The notes: generated by a model not told the origin, from the sequence alone. Counted from the first letter of the stretch, positions 26,519 to 38,324 are shown. The stretch is 64,000 bases of DNA from Icerya purchasi (GCA_039619475.1 CM077115.1:398322557-398386556), one strand, 5' to 3'. Made by a program: numbers and translations.

Positions 26519-26860
26519 CGGTGCTCAAAACTCACCCCAATTAATGCCCAGGTGTCCAAAATTCACCCCAATCTGTCCCCTGGTGCTCAAAACTCACCCC
26601 AATTTATGTCCAGATGTCCAAAATTCACCCCAATCTGTCCCCCTGGTGCTCAAAACTCACCCCAATTTCTGACTTGGAGCCCAAAGTAACCCCAAGTTTC
26701 CCCCCAGTTCCTCCTAGTTCCCCACAATTTTCCTGGACGGTTGCTGAAATTTCACCCCAAATTCTCATCAGGGTGCTAAAAATTAACCCCATTTTCTCTT
26801 TTAGAGCCCAAAGTTACCCCAATTTATGTCCATATGGTTAAAATTCACCCGTGTTTCCCC
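26519..26860 (+). repeat. Subterminal tandem array, about 30-bp units (left arm)
   Basis: Alternating units of roughly 30 bp carry CTCAAAACTCACCCCAAT or TCCAAAATTCACCCCAAT, giving a higher-order period near 61 bp, then more diverged copies (GCCCAAAGTAACCCCAAG and similar). Open frames across it, rich in Pro and Ser, are products of the repeat. Tandem subterminal arrays are typical of foldback elements. Confidence 0.85.
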
Positions 26861-27675
26861 AAAATTTCTTCAAATTTTTCCGATTCCCCGTTCATACTGT
26901 TATCTGTAAATGCGCTCGCACCGTTTCCATGCATATATTCAACATAGCCTTAGCCGCCATGAAAGTGTACTCGCTTTCCCATACCCGCGCCTTCTATCAT
27001 CATGTGTATGTATTATACATGACTCTGCGTGTAATATATGTAGCATACTTTTTAATTTTCATTTTTCAAGGTTGGGAGGGGTAAAATTTTGCCGGAGTGA
27101 TAAAAACGTTTGAATCTCAACACTTAGAACCCTAAATTTAAAGGAATTTTCCGAGTCGTGCTCCGTTCCGACATTTTTTTTTTTTTAATTTTATTTTTAA
27201 GGAAAATATTTGAACGTTCCATCAGTCGAATAAGAGCGGGTGAGTGTGCTGGTACGAGATGTATTATGTAAGCGCGACCGCAGCTGTAATGGAAATATTT
27301 AAATGTTCCAGCAACTAGTTGAAACTGTCACCAGGTGAGGTGAATTCCAGTCGTTCGTTCGAAATTAACTAGCCGATCATCTATGCACACTCTCACACGC
27401 CACCGATAGAAACCTGTTCACGATCGCTACACGTTCACACACGCACACATATACACCGCCACCTGATACATATTTTTCGTCTTTTTACACTTCCGATCTT
27501 ATACTTAATCCGTTGTAATTTTTTTTATATTTTTACGTATTCTCCGTTCATTGCAAAAGCACACCGTCCATTCCTGCACTCATATCCATCATTGAGTTAA
27601 CCTGTACAAAGGTACACTGTACTATTCCACACACGCTCCGGTCGCCGCCGAAATAAACGCCGCGATATCACTCCC

Positions 27676-28460
27676 ACACACACACACACACACACACCAA
27701 CACTTCGTACATATTTTATTTTCGAGTCAAAATATTAAAGAATTAGCCTAAGTATATTTTTCTTTTACACTTCTGTTTATTTCTTCCGAACGTTCATAAT
27801 TTTTATATTTTTTTTTGTTTCTCCGATTCTAAAAATTAATCTGTCAATGTATTAGCCACTTTTTCATTCGCATTCATCTGCTACTGGTAGTTCTCTTATC
27901 GTTCATAATAACTTTTTCAAGTCTAATATTATAGAATCAGCCTAATTATATTTTTTTTTTTCGCTGCCAATCATTTCCTCGTCCGTTGATAATTTTCTTA
28001 TTTTATTTTTTTCTCAGGTTCTAAAAATAAATCCATTGATATCTTCACTAGTATGATTGCGTAAACATCTTCTAACAGTATTCCTCATATTGTTCATAAT
28101 AATTTTTCATGTCTATGTATTATGGAATTAGTCTAAAATATATTTTTTCCCCTCTAAAGTCTTTTTCCAATCGTAAGTATTCAAAAATTAATTCGAGTAT
28201 ATTTTTATTTAACGCTGTTTCATATTTTCCCTCTCCCCTATCCACCCTACACAAATTTCAATTCTTTTCTATTATTTTTCATGAGTACACCCCCCCCCCC
28301 CTTTGAACCTACAGTGAAACCATACCATTCATTCCCACACATCCATTTGCTAACAATGATTTTCTCATCATTCATAATAATTTTTTTCGAATCTGTTAGT
28401 TTAAGATTATTTCATTTTTTTCAAACTCTAAATATTTTTTTTTTTTTTTTCATTTTCTTC
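27676..28460 (+). repeat. CA microsatellite and degenerate units of about 190-200 bp (left arm, outer block)
   Basis: After a CA run at about 27,676-27,698, a motif of the form ATTAGCCTAAGTATATTTTT recurs at about 27,742, 27,940, 28,130 and 28,393, each in similar surroundings (TTCATAAT upstream or downstream, T-rich tracts). The spacing of 190-200 bp suggests an old tandem array. There is no credible coding sequence here. Confidence 0.6.
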
Positions 28461-28922
28461 CATATTTTCCCCCAATATGTCCGCATACGCTCATAATGCA
28501 AAGGTACTCTACTTATTTCCTTGCATGAATGTTGCTATGTCGTTGATTTCGATCATGTGTCAAGGTCATCGAGTCTGCCCGGATCTTCTCCTTCATATCT
28601 TTTGTAGAAAAACCGGTTGACATGTACACACCTACACACAAACACCCATAACCTAAAGATCACCTGTAAATTTCGTTCATTTGCATATGCAACCAGCTTT
28701 CACCAAAGGAATGTGGTTTTTCTAGTGCAACCCGCCCTCTTCAAAGACATGCATCGAGCTAGAATCTCGAAAGGATCTGTTCAGGCAGTCAGTATTAGTG
28801 TTACATTAAACGTGTAGAATTTGTTGAAGCTGTGTTCTTCACGCATTAATAAAAGTTTGCTCTAACATTAAAAGTAATAATTTTCTACATTCTTAGTAAA
28901 AAGTTAAAAATATTATTCAAAC

Positions 28923-30058
28923 ATGAATAACAATACCGATTCGATTGATATTAAAGTCGACGAATTTATTCAGAATTCATTTTCGAGTGATAGTGTCTCA
29001 CATACAACTTCATCACCTCAATCACAGCAATCAGATGATGGTTATACAGCAGAAGGATCAACATCTTCTGTACATAATATCATTGGTCCTGTATTATTAT
29101 CAGAACAAGCAGATATAGTGGAATATTTTGTAGATATCAGCATCCATATAGATTGTGATTATGGTTTTCGAGTAACCGAACTAGCAATGATTGATATGTC
29201 TGGCGGAAAGTGTTTTCATACACTGTATAAGCCAAGCAGAGCATGGCATTCATCAAAAACGCCACATTTACAATGTTCTTCGATGAGTCATCACTTGAAA
29301 AATCCTTCATTATTTCCCTGTCGGGAAGAAACATTTATGGCACGCGATATATTCACAATAATATCTCAAAAACCGAGAGCTCGCATATATATTTTAACGG
29401 TATATGCTAAACTTACACTAATGGAACTTAACGAAAAGTCTGAATTGTTGAGTGATTTAGACTATGAAATCGTTAATATGGATAAAGTCTTTCGACTACA
29501 TAGTATTGAGAATCTACATGAAGAGTATTTTGATATAAGCAATTTGATAACCTGTAAACATCATAATGAGAATGATAGTTTTCATTGTGCAGCGAAAAAC
29601 GTTATGGTAATGAAGGCCTGGTACGATCATGTTGTCCATCCGCTGAAGCTTATGAATAATCTCAATATAAATGATTTAAGTGAGTTGTTGATTACAGCCA
29701 CCAAAGAAATGATAATTACATTATTTCCAAGTTGTGTTGGAGACATTTATGCATTTCTACAGATAGATTAAAACCGGATGATATGATAAAATCACTTCTA
29801 CCATGTTACGAGCATGAGCATGATGAAGAATTCGTCTATGAGGTGTGTTGATCAATAGAGCAACAGGTAGAAAACCTAGTAGTTTACGAGACACAGCATG
29901 TTCAAAGAAAAAAAACGAACTAGCACAAGCAGATCAGAGTTGCAACATACGAGTGGGAGATATATTCTCGAGAACAACAGCTTGATTATAAAAAACGTCG
30001 AAGATACATGTATCTATCTGTGAACAATTATCACATCAAACATAAAAAGGTTGACTAA
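28923..30058 (+). pseudogene. Unknown arm gene, left copy: 282-codon frame plus broken C-terminal extension
   Basis: An ATG after an A-rich leader opens 282 codons (to 29,771). Residues 1-60 are Ser/Gln-rich and probably disordered. Residues 66-104 (EYFVDI, then GFRVTELAMIDM and HTLYKP) look like the start of a compact alpha/beta domain. Residues 193-233 contain LHSIENLHE and a C-x-HH-x6-HC cluster (C211, H213, H214, H221, C222) that could bind metal. The sequence after the stop continues in another frame from about 29,765 to a stop at 30,056-30,058 with a family-like, strongly basic end (YKKRRRYMYLSVNNYH), interrupted by TGA at 29,849 and TAG at 29,921. The ancestral protein was thus about 378 residues. 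I do not know its function; an exonuclease-like RNase H fold is one guess. A TCAGT initiator-like site lies at 28,789. Confidence 0.75.
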
Positions 30059-30179
30059 AAGATTATTATTTTCTTTTTTCGTTCATTCTCGCCACTATTA
30101 CCACTGGCGCCCCCACTGTCAAGACCTCTAAACATACATTACTAACCTCGCCAACACTATAATATTTTTTCTCTGTGTT

Positions 30180-31270
30180 ACTAAATTAACCCAAGTATAT
30201 TTTTATTCATTTGTTACACAAACATTTGTTCAAATCTTTTGTAATATATCGTACACACATTTATAGCCCACAGACACTACTTGCTTCATTACCACGAATA
30301 CATCTCTTTCATTCTCACTTATCATAACATAGTTTTTCCTGAAATTGTAAAAAAATTCTCTTTGCTCCATTCTTCCAAGTTTTCCAAATTTCAAATCATG
30401 CATAATTATTTAAGAATCAAATTAAGTATATTTTATCATTTCCAAAAAATTAATCATCTCTGTACAAGGCATTAACTCATTTTTCAAAACAAACATATTA
30501 TTTTTTTAATCTATCATACATATCATTTTTATCATTCAAATTTTTTTCTGAATTCACAAATAGTTAACCTATAGAAAACATATTATTGTAAACATACATG
30601 ACGAAGTCACTCCTCATAATTACATCATGAATTCATTTTTTTTTCATTTTTTTTTTTTTACCATCATGAAATTGTAGTAGTGTTTTTAATTTTTTTATTT
30701 TCCATACATGACAAAAGCAATAAAATCACGACATCTATGAATACACACCATATGCTTCCAATAACCTATCATGCATTTTTTTAAATTAGTCCAAGCATAC
30801 TATTTTTTCAATAACAAAGCCGATCATACATAATTTTTTCTTCTATATAATCACTAATCTATGAAAACACTTGATTCGTTTTACTCATACTGTAGCAACC
30901 ACTCCTTTTCCCTCATGCTAACAAACTTCAAAATTTAATAATATAAAACGAAATTAATCTAAATATCTGTTCATGCTATTAAAATTAATATATCAATCTT
31001 TACATTCCTTTTGTACATTTCTGAAAAAATCCTACAACATGTTTTAAAATTAATCGAAGTATACTATTTTATTACCTAAAATCAATTATTCTCTCATACA
31101 GTTTTTTCCAATCATCCATAATGTTTTTTCTGTATTGTCATTATTACAAAGTCATACAAAACAACAACACATTTTTAATCATAATGAATCCTTCATTCCA
31201 TTCCGTTCATGCTATATACCATTATGAAATTAGTCTAAATATACATTCATGCTAGCAAAGTTATTATCTC
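30180..31270 (+). repeat. Degenerate AAATTAGTCTAAGTATA-type units (left arm, inner block)
   Basis: The same motif as in the outer block returns near 30,185, 30,418, 30,784, 30,952, 31,050 and 31,228, commonly with TTCATGCTA or TTCATACT nearby. The units flank the arm gene on both sides, so the gene seems embedded in an old satellite-like array. No gene is seen in 30,060-31,917. Confidence 0.5.
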
Positions 31271-31916
31271 ACCCTTTGCATTGTTCCAAGATGATTTATT
31301 TGACATTTTTTCTTTAAATTTCCCTCATACTATTATTTTTGAAATGTAGGATGATGACTATGATTAGAATTCATGATTATGAAGAGGGAGATGCATGGTG
31401 AAATTGTATTGTCATTATATGCGAGATGATGTGTGTTTGTGGGTGAGTATGGATGCATATAAAATATATGAGTGTGTTAGTAGAAAACATCCGTTCATGC
31501 GTGAACACAGGTACAGATACAGTTATAGAATGAGAGAGGTAAAAATATATATTTTGTTATGTTTGATATGTGCATGATAAAGAGGTTAACAAAGAATAAT
31601 CACATTACCCTCACAACTTAGACATTGAGTTTTACCTTTGCAATATTTTAGATGTAAAAGCAGTGACATTGACATGTGGTAAACGTTTTCATCACTTTTG
31701 ACTAATTATAACCAATTTTCCAACATTTCTCTTCGTTTTTCCTACATTTTAATACTTTTACACCGTTTCAGTCAATTTTTGCTATTTAATGCCATTTTTT
31801 CCAGTGTTTTTACCACCTTTCTCACAATTTTCATCATTCTTTCATCATCTTTGTTAGGTTTTTTCTTACAACTCTTTAACATTTCGATCGTTGCTAGTGA
31901 TAACCATCATTATTTA

Positions 31917-32345
31917 TGCTTTCAATCCTTCCACTTCAGCAATGCACACATACAGCTTAGCAATCGCCGCAGCCATTGAACGTTGTAGGACTGCAATCAT
32001 GATCTCCATTTGATTATTGGGATTTAAAAGTCACATCTTTGAACGCTTGATCTAATGCATCAACATGATTTTTTTTGTATTCGCCCACCCGCTGCTGGAG
32101 GTTCCACTTAATATTCTCAACAGACTATCATACAGTCGTTTAATAAGAGAATCTGTAAGACCCGAGACATTTACTTAACGTTTTCCCAACACATTTACAG
32201 ACATACCTTGTACACTAAGGAAATCTTTAAACATCTCTGTAACCATTCCTTTTAAGCTGGCGGGAGCAAGGAACTCCTATAAACGTTTATCAATCAGCAC
32301 TTCATCGTTCATCGCCCTGGTTTCACTTGCCGTTGCACAGACATG
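31917..32345 (-). pseudogene. Unknown gene remnant in the loop
   Basis: On the minus strand three overlapping frames read like one broken coding sequence: residues ETRAMNDEVLIDKRL, a stop, then EFLAPASLKGMVTEMFKDFL and LTDSLIKRLYDSL; a frame change near 32,130 to ENIKWNLQQRVGEYKKN and VDALDQAFKDVTF; and another change to NQMEIMIAVLQRSMAAAIAK, ending at a stop just inside the left arm. The composition is helix-prone with many charged residues. It is not in the arms except for its last residues, and its partner region across the loop is not recognisable. I cannot assign a family. It may be the remains of a gene of the parent element. Confidence 0.45.
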
Positions 32346-34794
32346 TAATAAACATTTTCTTCTTTTACAATTTTCTTATGCTATAACACTATTACATCAT
32401 TTTTCCTCGTATCTAACTAATTGTAACCAGTTTTCCATTATCTTCTGTTTAGGACCTTTTGCGCTATTTTTTCATCAATTTATGTTATTTCACATCGTCT
32501 TTCTGGTGATTTTTGGTGTTTTGTGGGGAATAATAAACATGGGAAAGAGAAGGAGTGCGCCCCATCAAGCAGGGGGGAGTGATGCTTCGTAATTAACTTG
32601 GGTATTGCGCGCATTGCATGGCAGTTATAATATGCTCGAGCAAAAATTAGTCGCTGTACTCGCATGGTGTTCATGTTATTCATTAAATGTTCACACTGAG
32701 AGATGCAATGGGCTCATCGACAGATGGATCCATGCTATCATTTCGATTTTTATAATTGTAATCTGCGCTGAGCATGTATGTATTACAACGAACCCATCAA
32801 CTATGTTACAGATGGTAATGTTTGAGGATAGATAGTGAAACGTTCATTAGAACATGAATGTGTATACAAAGTGTTGTTACAGTATGTGTGCATTGCTGAA
32901 GTGGAAGGATTGAAAGCATAAATAATGATGGTTATCACTAGCAACGATCGAAATGTTAAAGAGTTGTAAGAAAAAACCTAACAAAGATGATGAAAGAATG
33001 ATGAAAATTGTGAGAAAGGTGGTAAAAACACTGGAAAAAATGGCATTAAATAGCAAAAATTGACTGAAACGGTGTAAAAGTATTAAAATGTAGGAAAAAC
33101 GAAGAGAAATGTTGGAAAATTGGTTATAATTAGTCAAAAGTGATGAAAACGTTTACCACATGTCAATGTCACTGCTTTTACATCTAAAATATTGCAAAGG
33201 TAAAACTCAATGTCTAAGTTGTGAGGGTAATGTGATTATTCTTTGTTAACCTCTTTATCATGCACATATCAAACATAACAAAATATATATTTTTACCTCT
33301 CTCATTCTATAACTGTATCTGTACCTGTGTTCACGCATGAACGGATGTTTTCTACTAACACACTCATATATTTTATATGCATCCATACTCACCCACAAAC
33401 ACACATCATCTCGCATATAATGACAATACAATTTCACCATGCATCTCCCTCTTCATAATCATGAATTCTAATCATAGTCATCATCCTACATTTCAAAAAT
33501 AATAGTATGAGGGAAATTTAAAGAAAAAATGTCAAATAAATCATCTTGGAACAATGCAAAGGGTGAGATAATAACTTTGCTAGCATGAATGTATATTTAG
33601 ACTAATTTCATAACGTTGAATTGAATGATAATGGTATATAGCATGAACGGAATGGAATGAAGGATTCATTATGATTAAAAATGTGTTGTTGTTTTGTATG
33701 ACTTTGTAATAATGACAATACAGAAAAAACATTATGGATGATTGGAAAAAACTGTATGAGAGAATAATTGATTTTAGGTAATAAAATAGTATACTTCGAT
33801 TAATTTTAAAACATGTTGTAGGATTTTTTCAGAAATGTACAAAAGGAATGTAAAGATTGATATATTAATTTTAATAGCATGAACAGATATTTAGATTAAT
33901 TTCGTTTTATATTATTAAATTTTGAAGTTTGTTAGCATGAGGGAAAAGGAGTGGTTGCTACAGTATGAGTAAAACGAATCAAGTGTTTTCATAGATTAGT
34001 GATTATATAGAAGAAAAAATTATGTATGATCGGCTTTGTTATTGAAAAAATAGTATGCTTGGACTAATTTAAAAAAATGCATGATAGGTTATTGGAAGCA
34101 TATGGTGTGTATTCATAGATGTCGTGATTTTATTGCTTTTGTCATGTATGGAAAATAAAAAAATTAAAAACACTACTACAATTTCATGATGGTAAAAAAA
34201 AAAAAATGAAAAAAAAATGAATTCATGATGTAATTATGAGGAGTGACTTCGTCATGTATGTTTACAATAATATGTTTTCTATAGGTTAACTATTTGTGAA
34301 TTCAGAAAAAAATTTGAATGATAAAAATGATATGTATGATAGATTAAAAAAATAATATGTTTGTTTTGAAAAATGAGTTAATGCCTTGTACAGAGATGAT
34401 TAATTTTTTGGAAATGATAAAATATACTTAATTTGATTCTTAAATAATTATGCATGATTTGAAATTTGGAAAACTTGGAAGAATGGAGCAAAGAGAATTT
34501 TTTTACAATTTCAGGAAAAACTATGTTATGATAAGTGAGAATGAAAGAGATGTATTCGTGGTAATGAAGCAAGTAGTGTCTGTGGGCTATAAATGTGTGT
34601 ACGATATATTACAAAAGATTTGAACAAATGTTTGTGTAACAAATGAATAAAAATATACTTGGGTTAATTTAGTAACACAGAGAAAAAATATTATAGTGTT
34701 GGCGAGGTTAGTAATGTATGTTTAGAGGTCTTGACAGTGGGGGCGCCAGTGGTAATAGTGGCGAGAATGAACGAAAAAAGAAAATAATAATCTT

Positions 34795-35930
34795 TTAGTC
34801 AACCTTTTTATGTTTGATGTGATAATTGTTCACAGATAGATACATGTATCTTCGACGTTTTTTATAATCAAGCTGTTGTTCTCGAGAATATATCTCCCAC
34901 TCGTATGTTGCAACTCTGATCTGCTTGTGCTAGTTCGTTTTTTTTCTTTGAACATGCTGTGTCTCGTAAACTACTAGGTTTTCTACCTGTTGCTCTATTG
35001 ATCAACACACCTCATAGACGAATTCTTCATCATGCTCATGCTCGTAACATGGTAGAAGTGATTTTATCATATCATCCGGTTTTAATCTATCTGTAGAAAT
35101 GCATAAATGTCTCCAACACAACTTGGAAATAATGTAATTATCATTTCTTTGGTGGCTGTAATCAACAACTCACTTAAATCATTTATATTGAGATTATTCA
35201 TAAGCTTCAGCGGATGGACAACATGATCGTACCAGGCCTTCATTACCATAACGTTTTTCGCTGCACAATGAAAACTATCATTCTCATTATGATGTTTACA
35301 GGTTATCAAATTGCTTATATCAAAATACTCTTCATGTAGATTCTCAATACTATGTAGTCGAAAGACTTTATCCATATTAACGATTTCATAGTCTAAATCA
35401 CTCAACAATTCAGACTTTTCGTTAAGTTCCATTAGTGTAAGTTTAGCATATACCGTTAAAATATATATGCGAGCTCTCGGTTTTTGAGATATTATTGTGA
35501 ATATATCGCGTGCCATAAATGTTTCTTCCCGACAGGGAAATAATGAAGGATTTTTCAAGTGATGACTCATCGAAGAACATTGTAAATGTGGCGTTTTTGA
35601 TGAATGCCATGCTCTGCTTGGCTTATACAGTGTATGAAAACACTTTCCGCCAGACATATCAATCATTGCTAGTTCGGTTACTCGAAAACCATAATCACAA
35701 TCTATATGGATGCTGATATCTACAAAATATTCCACTATATCTGCTTGTTCTGATAATAATACAGGACCAATGATATTATGTACAGAAGATGTTGATCCTT
35801 CTGCTGTATAACCATCATCTGATTGCTGTGATTGAGGTGATGAAGTTGTATGTGAGACACTATCACTCGAAAATGAATTCTGAATAAATTCGTCGACTTT
35901 AATATCAATCGAATCGGTATTGTTATTCAT
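34795..35930 (-). pseudogene. Unknown arm gene, right copy with the same lesions
   Basis: The 282-codon frame (35,930-35,082) encodes the same protein as the left-arm gene. The C-terminal extension to 34,795 carries the same frame change and the same two stops (the TGA in GTGTGTTGATC and the TAG in CGAACTAGCAC). The two gene copies converge on the loop. Identical defects in both arms mean they share one already broken ancestor or are homogenised by gene conversion. Whether the 282-residue product is still made is unknown. Confidence 0.75.
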
Positions 35931-37979
35931 GTTTGAATAATATTTTTAACTTTTTACTAAGAATGTAGAAAATTATTACTTTTAATGTTAGAGCAAACTT
36001 TTATTAATGCGTGAAGAACACAGCTTCAACAAATTCTACACGTTTAATGTAACACTAATACTGACTGCCTGAACAGATCCTTTCGAGATTCTAGCTCGAT
36101 GCATGTCTTTGAAGAGGGCGGGTTGCACTAGAAAAACCACATTCCTTTGGTGAAAGCTGGTTGCATATGCAAATGAACGAAATTTACAGGTGATCTTTAG
36201 GTTATGGGTGTTTGTGTGTAGGTGTGTACATGTCAACCGGTTTTTCTACAAAAGATATGAAGGAGAAGATCCGGGCAGACTCGATGACCTTGACACATGA
36301 TCGAAATCAACGACATAGCAACATTCATGCAAGGAAATAAGTAGAGTACCTTTGCATTATGAGCGTATGCGGACATATTGGGGGAAAATATGGAAGATAA
36401 TGAAAAAAAAAAAAAAATATTTAGAGTTTGAAAAAAATGAAATAATCTTAAACTAACAGATTCAAAAAAAATTATTATGAATGATGAGAAAATCATTGTT
36501 AGCAAATGGATGTGTGGGAATGAATGGTATGGTTTCACTGTAGGTTCAAAGGGGGGGGGGGGTGTACTCATGAAAAATAATAGAAAAGAATTGAAATTTG
36601 TGTAGGGTGGATAGGGGAGAGGGAAAATATGAAACAGCGTTAAATAAAAATATACTCGAATTAATTTTTGAATACTTACGATTGGAAAAAGACTTTAGAG
36701 GGGAAAAAATATATTTTAGACTAATTCCATAATACATAGACATGAAAAATTATTATGAACAATATGAGGAATACTGTTAGAAGATGTTTACGCAATCATA
36801 CTAGTGAAGATATCAATGGATTTATTTTTAGAACCTGAGAAAAAAATAAAATAAGAAAATTATCAACGGACGAGGAAATGATTGGCAGCGAAAAAAAAAA
36901 ATATAATTAGGCTGATTCTATAATATTAGACTTGAAAAAGTTATTATGAACGATAAGAGAACTACCGGTAGCAGATGAATGCGAATGAAAAAGTGGCTAA
37001 TACATTGACAGATTAATTTTTAGAATCGGAGAAACAAAAAAAAATATAAAAATTATGAACGTTCGGAAGAAATAAACAGAAGTGTAAAAGAAAAATATAC
37101 TTAGGCTAATTCTTTAATATTTTGACTCGAAAATAAAATATGTACGAAGTGTTGGTGTGTGTGTGTGTGTGTGTGTGGGAGTGATATCGCGGCGTTTATT
37201 TCGGCGGCGACCGGAGCGTGTGTGGAATAGTACAGTGTACCTTTGTACAGGTTAACTCAATGATGGATATGAGTGCAGGAATGGACGGTGTGCTTTTGCA
37301 ATGAACGGAGAATACGTAAAAATATAAAAAAAATTACAACGGATTAAGTATAAGATCGGAAGTGTAAAAAGACGAAAAATATGTATCAGGTGGCGGTGTA
37401 TATGTGTGCGTGTGTGAACGTGTAGCGATCGTGAACAGGTTTCTATCGGTGGCGTGTGAGAGTGTGCATAGATGATCGGCTAGTTAATTTCGAACGAACG
37501 ACTGGAATTCACCTCACCTGGTGACAGTTTCAACTAGTTGCTGGAACATTTAAATATTTCCATTACAGCTGCGGTCGCGCTTACATAATACATCTCGTAC
37601 CAGCACACTCACCCGCTCTTATTCGACTGATGGAACGTTCAAATATTTTCCTTAAAAATAAAATTAAAAAAAAAAAAATGTCGGAACGGAGCACGACTCG
37701 GAAAATTCCTTTAAATTTAGGGTTCTAAGTGTTGAGATTCAAACGTTTTTATCACTCCGGCAAAATTTTACCCCTCCCAACCTTGAAAAATGAAAATTAA
37801 AAAGTATGCTACATATATTACACGCAGAGTCATGTATAATACATACACATGATGATAGAAGGCGCGGGTATGGGAAAGCGAGTACACTTTCATGGCGGCT
37901 AAGGCTATGTTGAATATATGCATGGAAACGGTGCGAGCGCATTTACAGATAACAGTATGAACGGGGAATCGGAAAAATT

Positions 37980-38272
37980 TGAAGAAATTTTGGGGAAACA
38001 CGGGTGAATTTTAACCATATGGACATAAATTGGGGTAACTTTGGGCTCTAAAAGAGAAAATGGGGTTAATTTTGGAACTGGGGGGAAACTTGGGGTTACT
38101 TTGGGCTCCAAGTCAGAAATTGGGGTGAGTTTTGAGCACCAGGGGGACAGATTGGGGTGAATTTTGGACATCTGGACATAAATTGGGGTGAGTTTTGAGC
38201 ACCAGGGGACAGATTGGGGTGAATTTTGGACACCTGGGCATTAATTGGGGTGAGTTTTGAGCACCGGGGCAC
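37980..38272 (-). repeat. Subterminal tandem array (right arm)
   Basis: It mirrors the left array with units ATTGGGGTGAGTTTTGAG and ATTGGGGTGAATTTTGGA, and is 67 bp shorter where two diverged units present on the left are missing. Confidence 0.85.
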
Positions 38273-38324
38273 AAATAGGGGTTGGTGACGTCAGACGCGC
38301 CAGGTCTGCCATTTATACACTACT

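Larger units (their letters stand above)
26461..31953 (+). repeat. Left inverted arm (5,493 bp)
   Basis: It matches the right arm in inverse along its whole length. By hand count the 50-bp length difference is explained by three indels: 67 bp present only here near 26,727-26,793, 18 bp missing here near 31,228, and one extra T in the run at 28,435-28,450. Only rare substitutions were noticed, for example one next to that T-run. Confidence 0.93.
26461..38324. mobile_element. Giant 11.86-kb foldback (palindromic) element with gene-bearing arms
   Basis: Two inverted arms, 26,461-31,953 and 32,882-38,324, flank a unique loop of 928 bp. The ends are AGTAGTGTATAAATGG and its exact inverse. A 6-bp duplication CATGTT brackets the element, and the flanks join into one reverse transcriptase frame once the element is removed, so both borders are certain. 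Arms carry, from the tip inward, a TATAAA and TGACGTCA motif, a 30-bp-unit array, degenerate units of roughly 190-200 bp, a broken gene and more such units. Foldback organisation is clear. The 6-bp duplication and AG...CT ends fit Polinton/Maverick integration, but no DNA polymerase B, integrase, ATPase or capsid gene is visible, so a non-autonomous derivative or a different class are both possible. Confidence 0.93.
32882..38324 (-). repeat. Right inverted arm (5,443 bp)
   Basis: It is the reverse complement of the left arm. It has an extra 18 bp near 33,611-33,628, flanked by short TTAT-type repeats suggesting a slippage deletion in the left arm, and lacks 67 bp of the subterminal array near 38,073. 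Its GT microsatellite (about 37,155-37,177) mirrors the left CA run. Confidence 0.93.

Noticed and set aside
26614..26841. Pro/Ser-rich open frames in the arm-tip array (and mirror copy)
   Set aside because: They are translations of the 30-bp tandem units and change with unit number.
31395..31979. Matching open frames of 60-93 codons at the inner arms
   Set aside because: Low-complexity, AT-driven and doubled only because the arms are inverted copies; no domain resemblance.
26461..38324. Palindrome as a possible assembly artefact
   Set aside because: The arms differ by 67-, 18- and 1-bp indels and a few substitutions, the loop is unique, and target duplication plus frame restoration mark true borders. 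Long reads would settle it.
26461..38324. Calling the element a Polinton/Maverick outright
   Set aside because: 6-bp duplication and AG ends fit, but no polymerase B, integrase, ATPase, protease or capsid sequence is visible.
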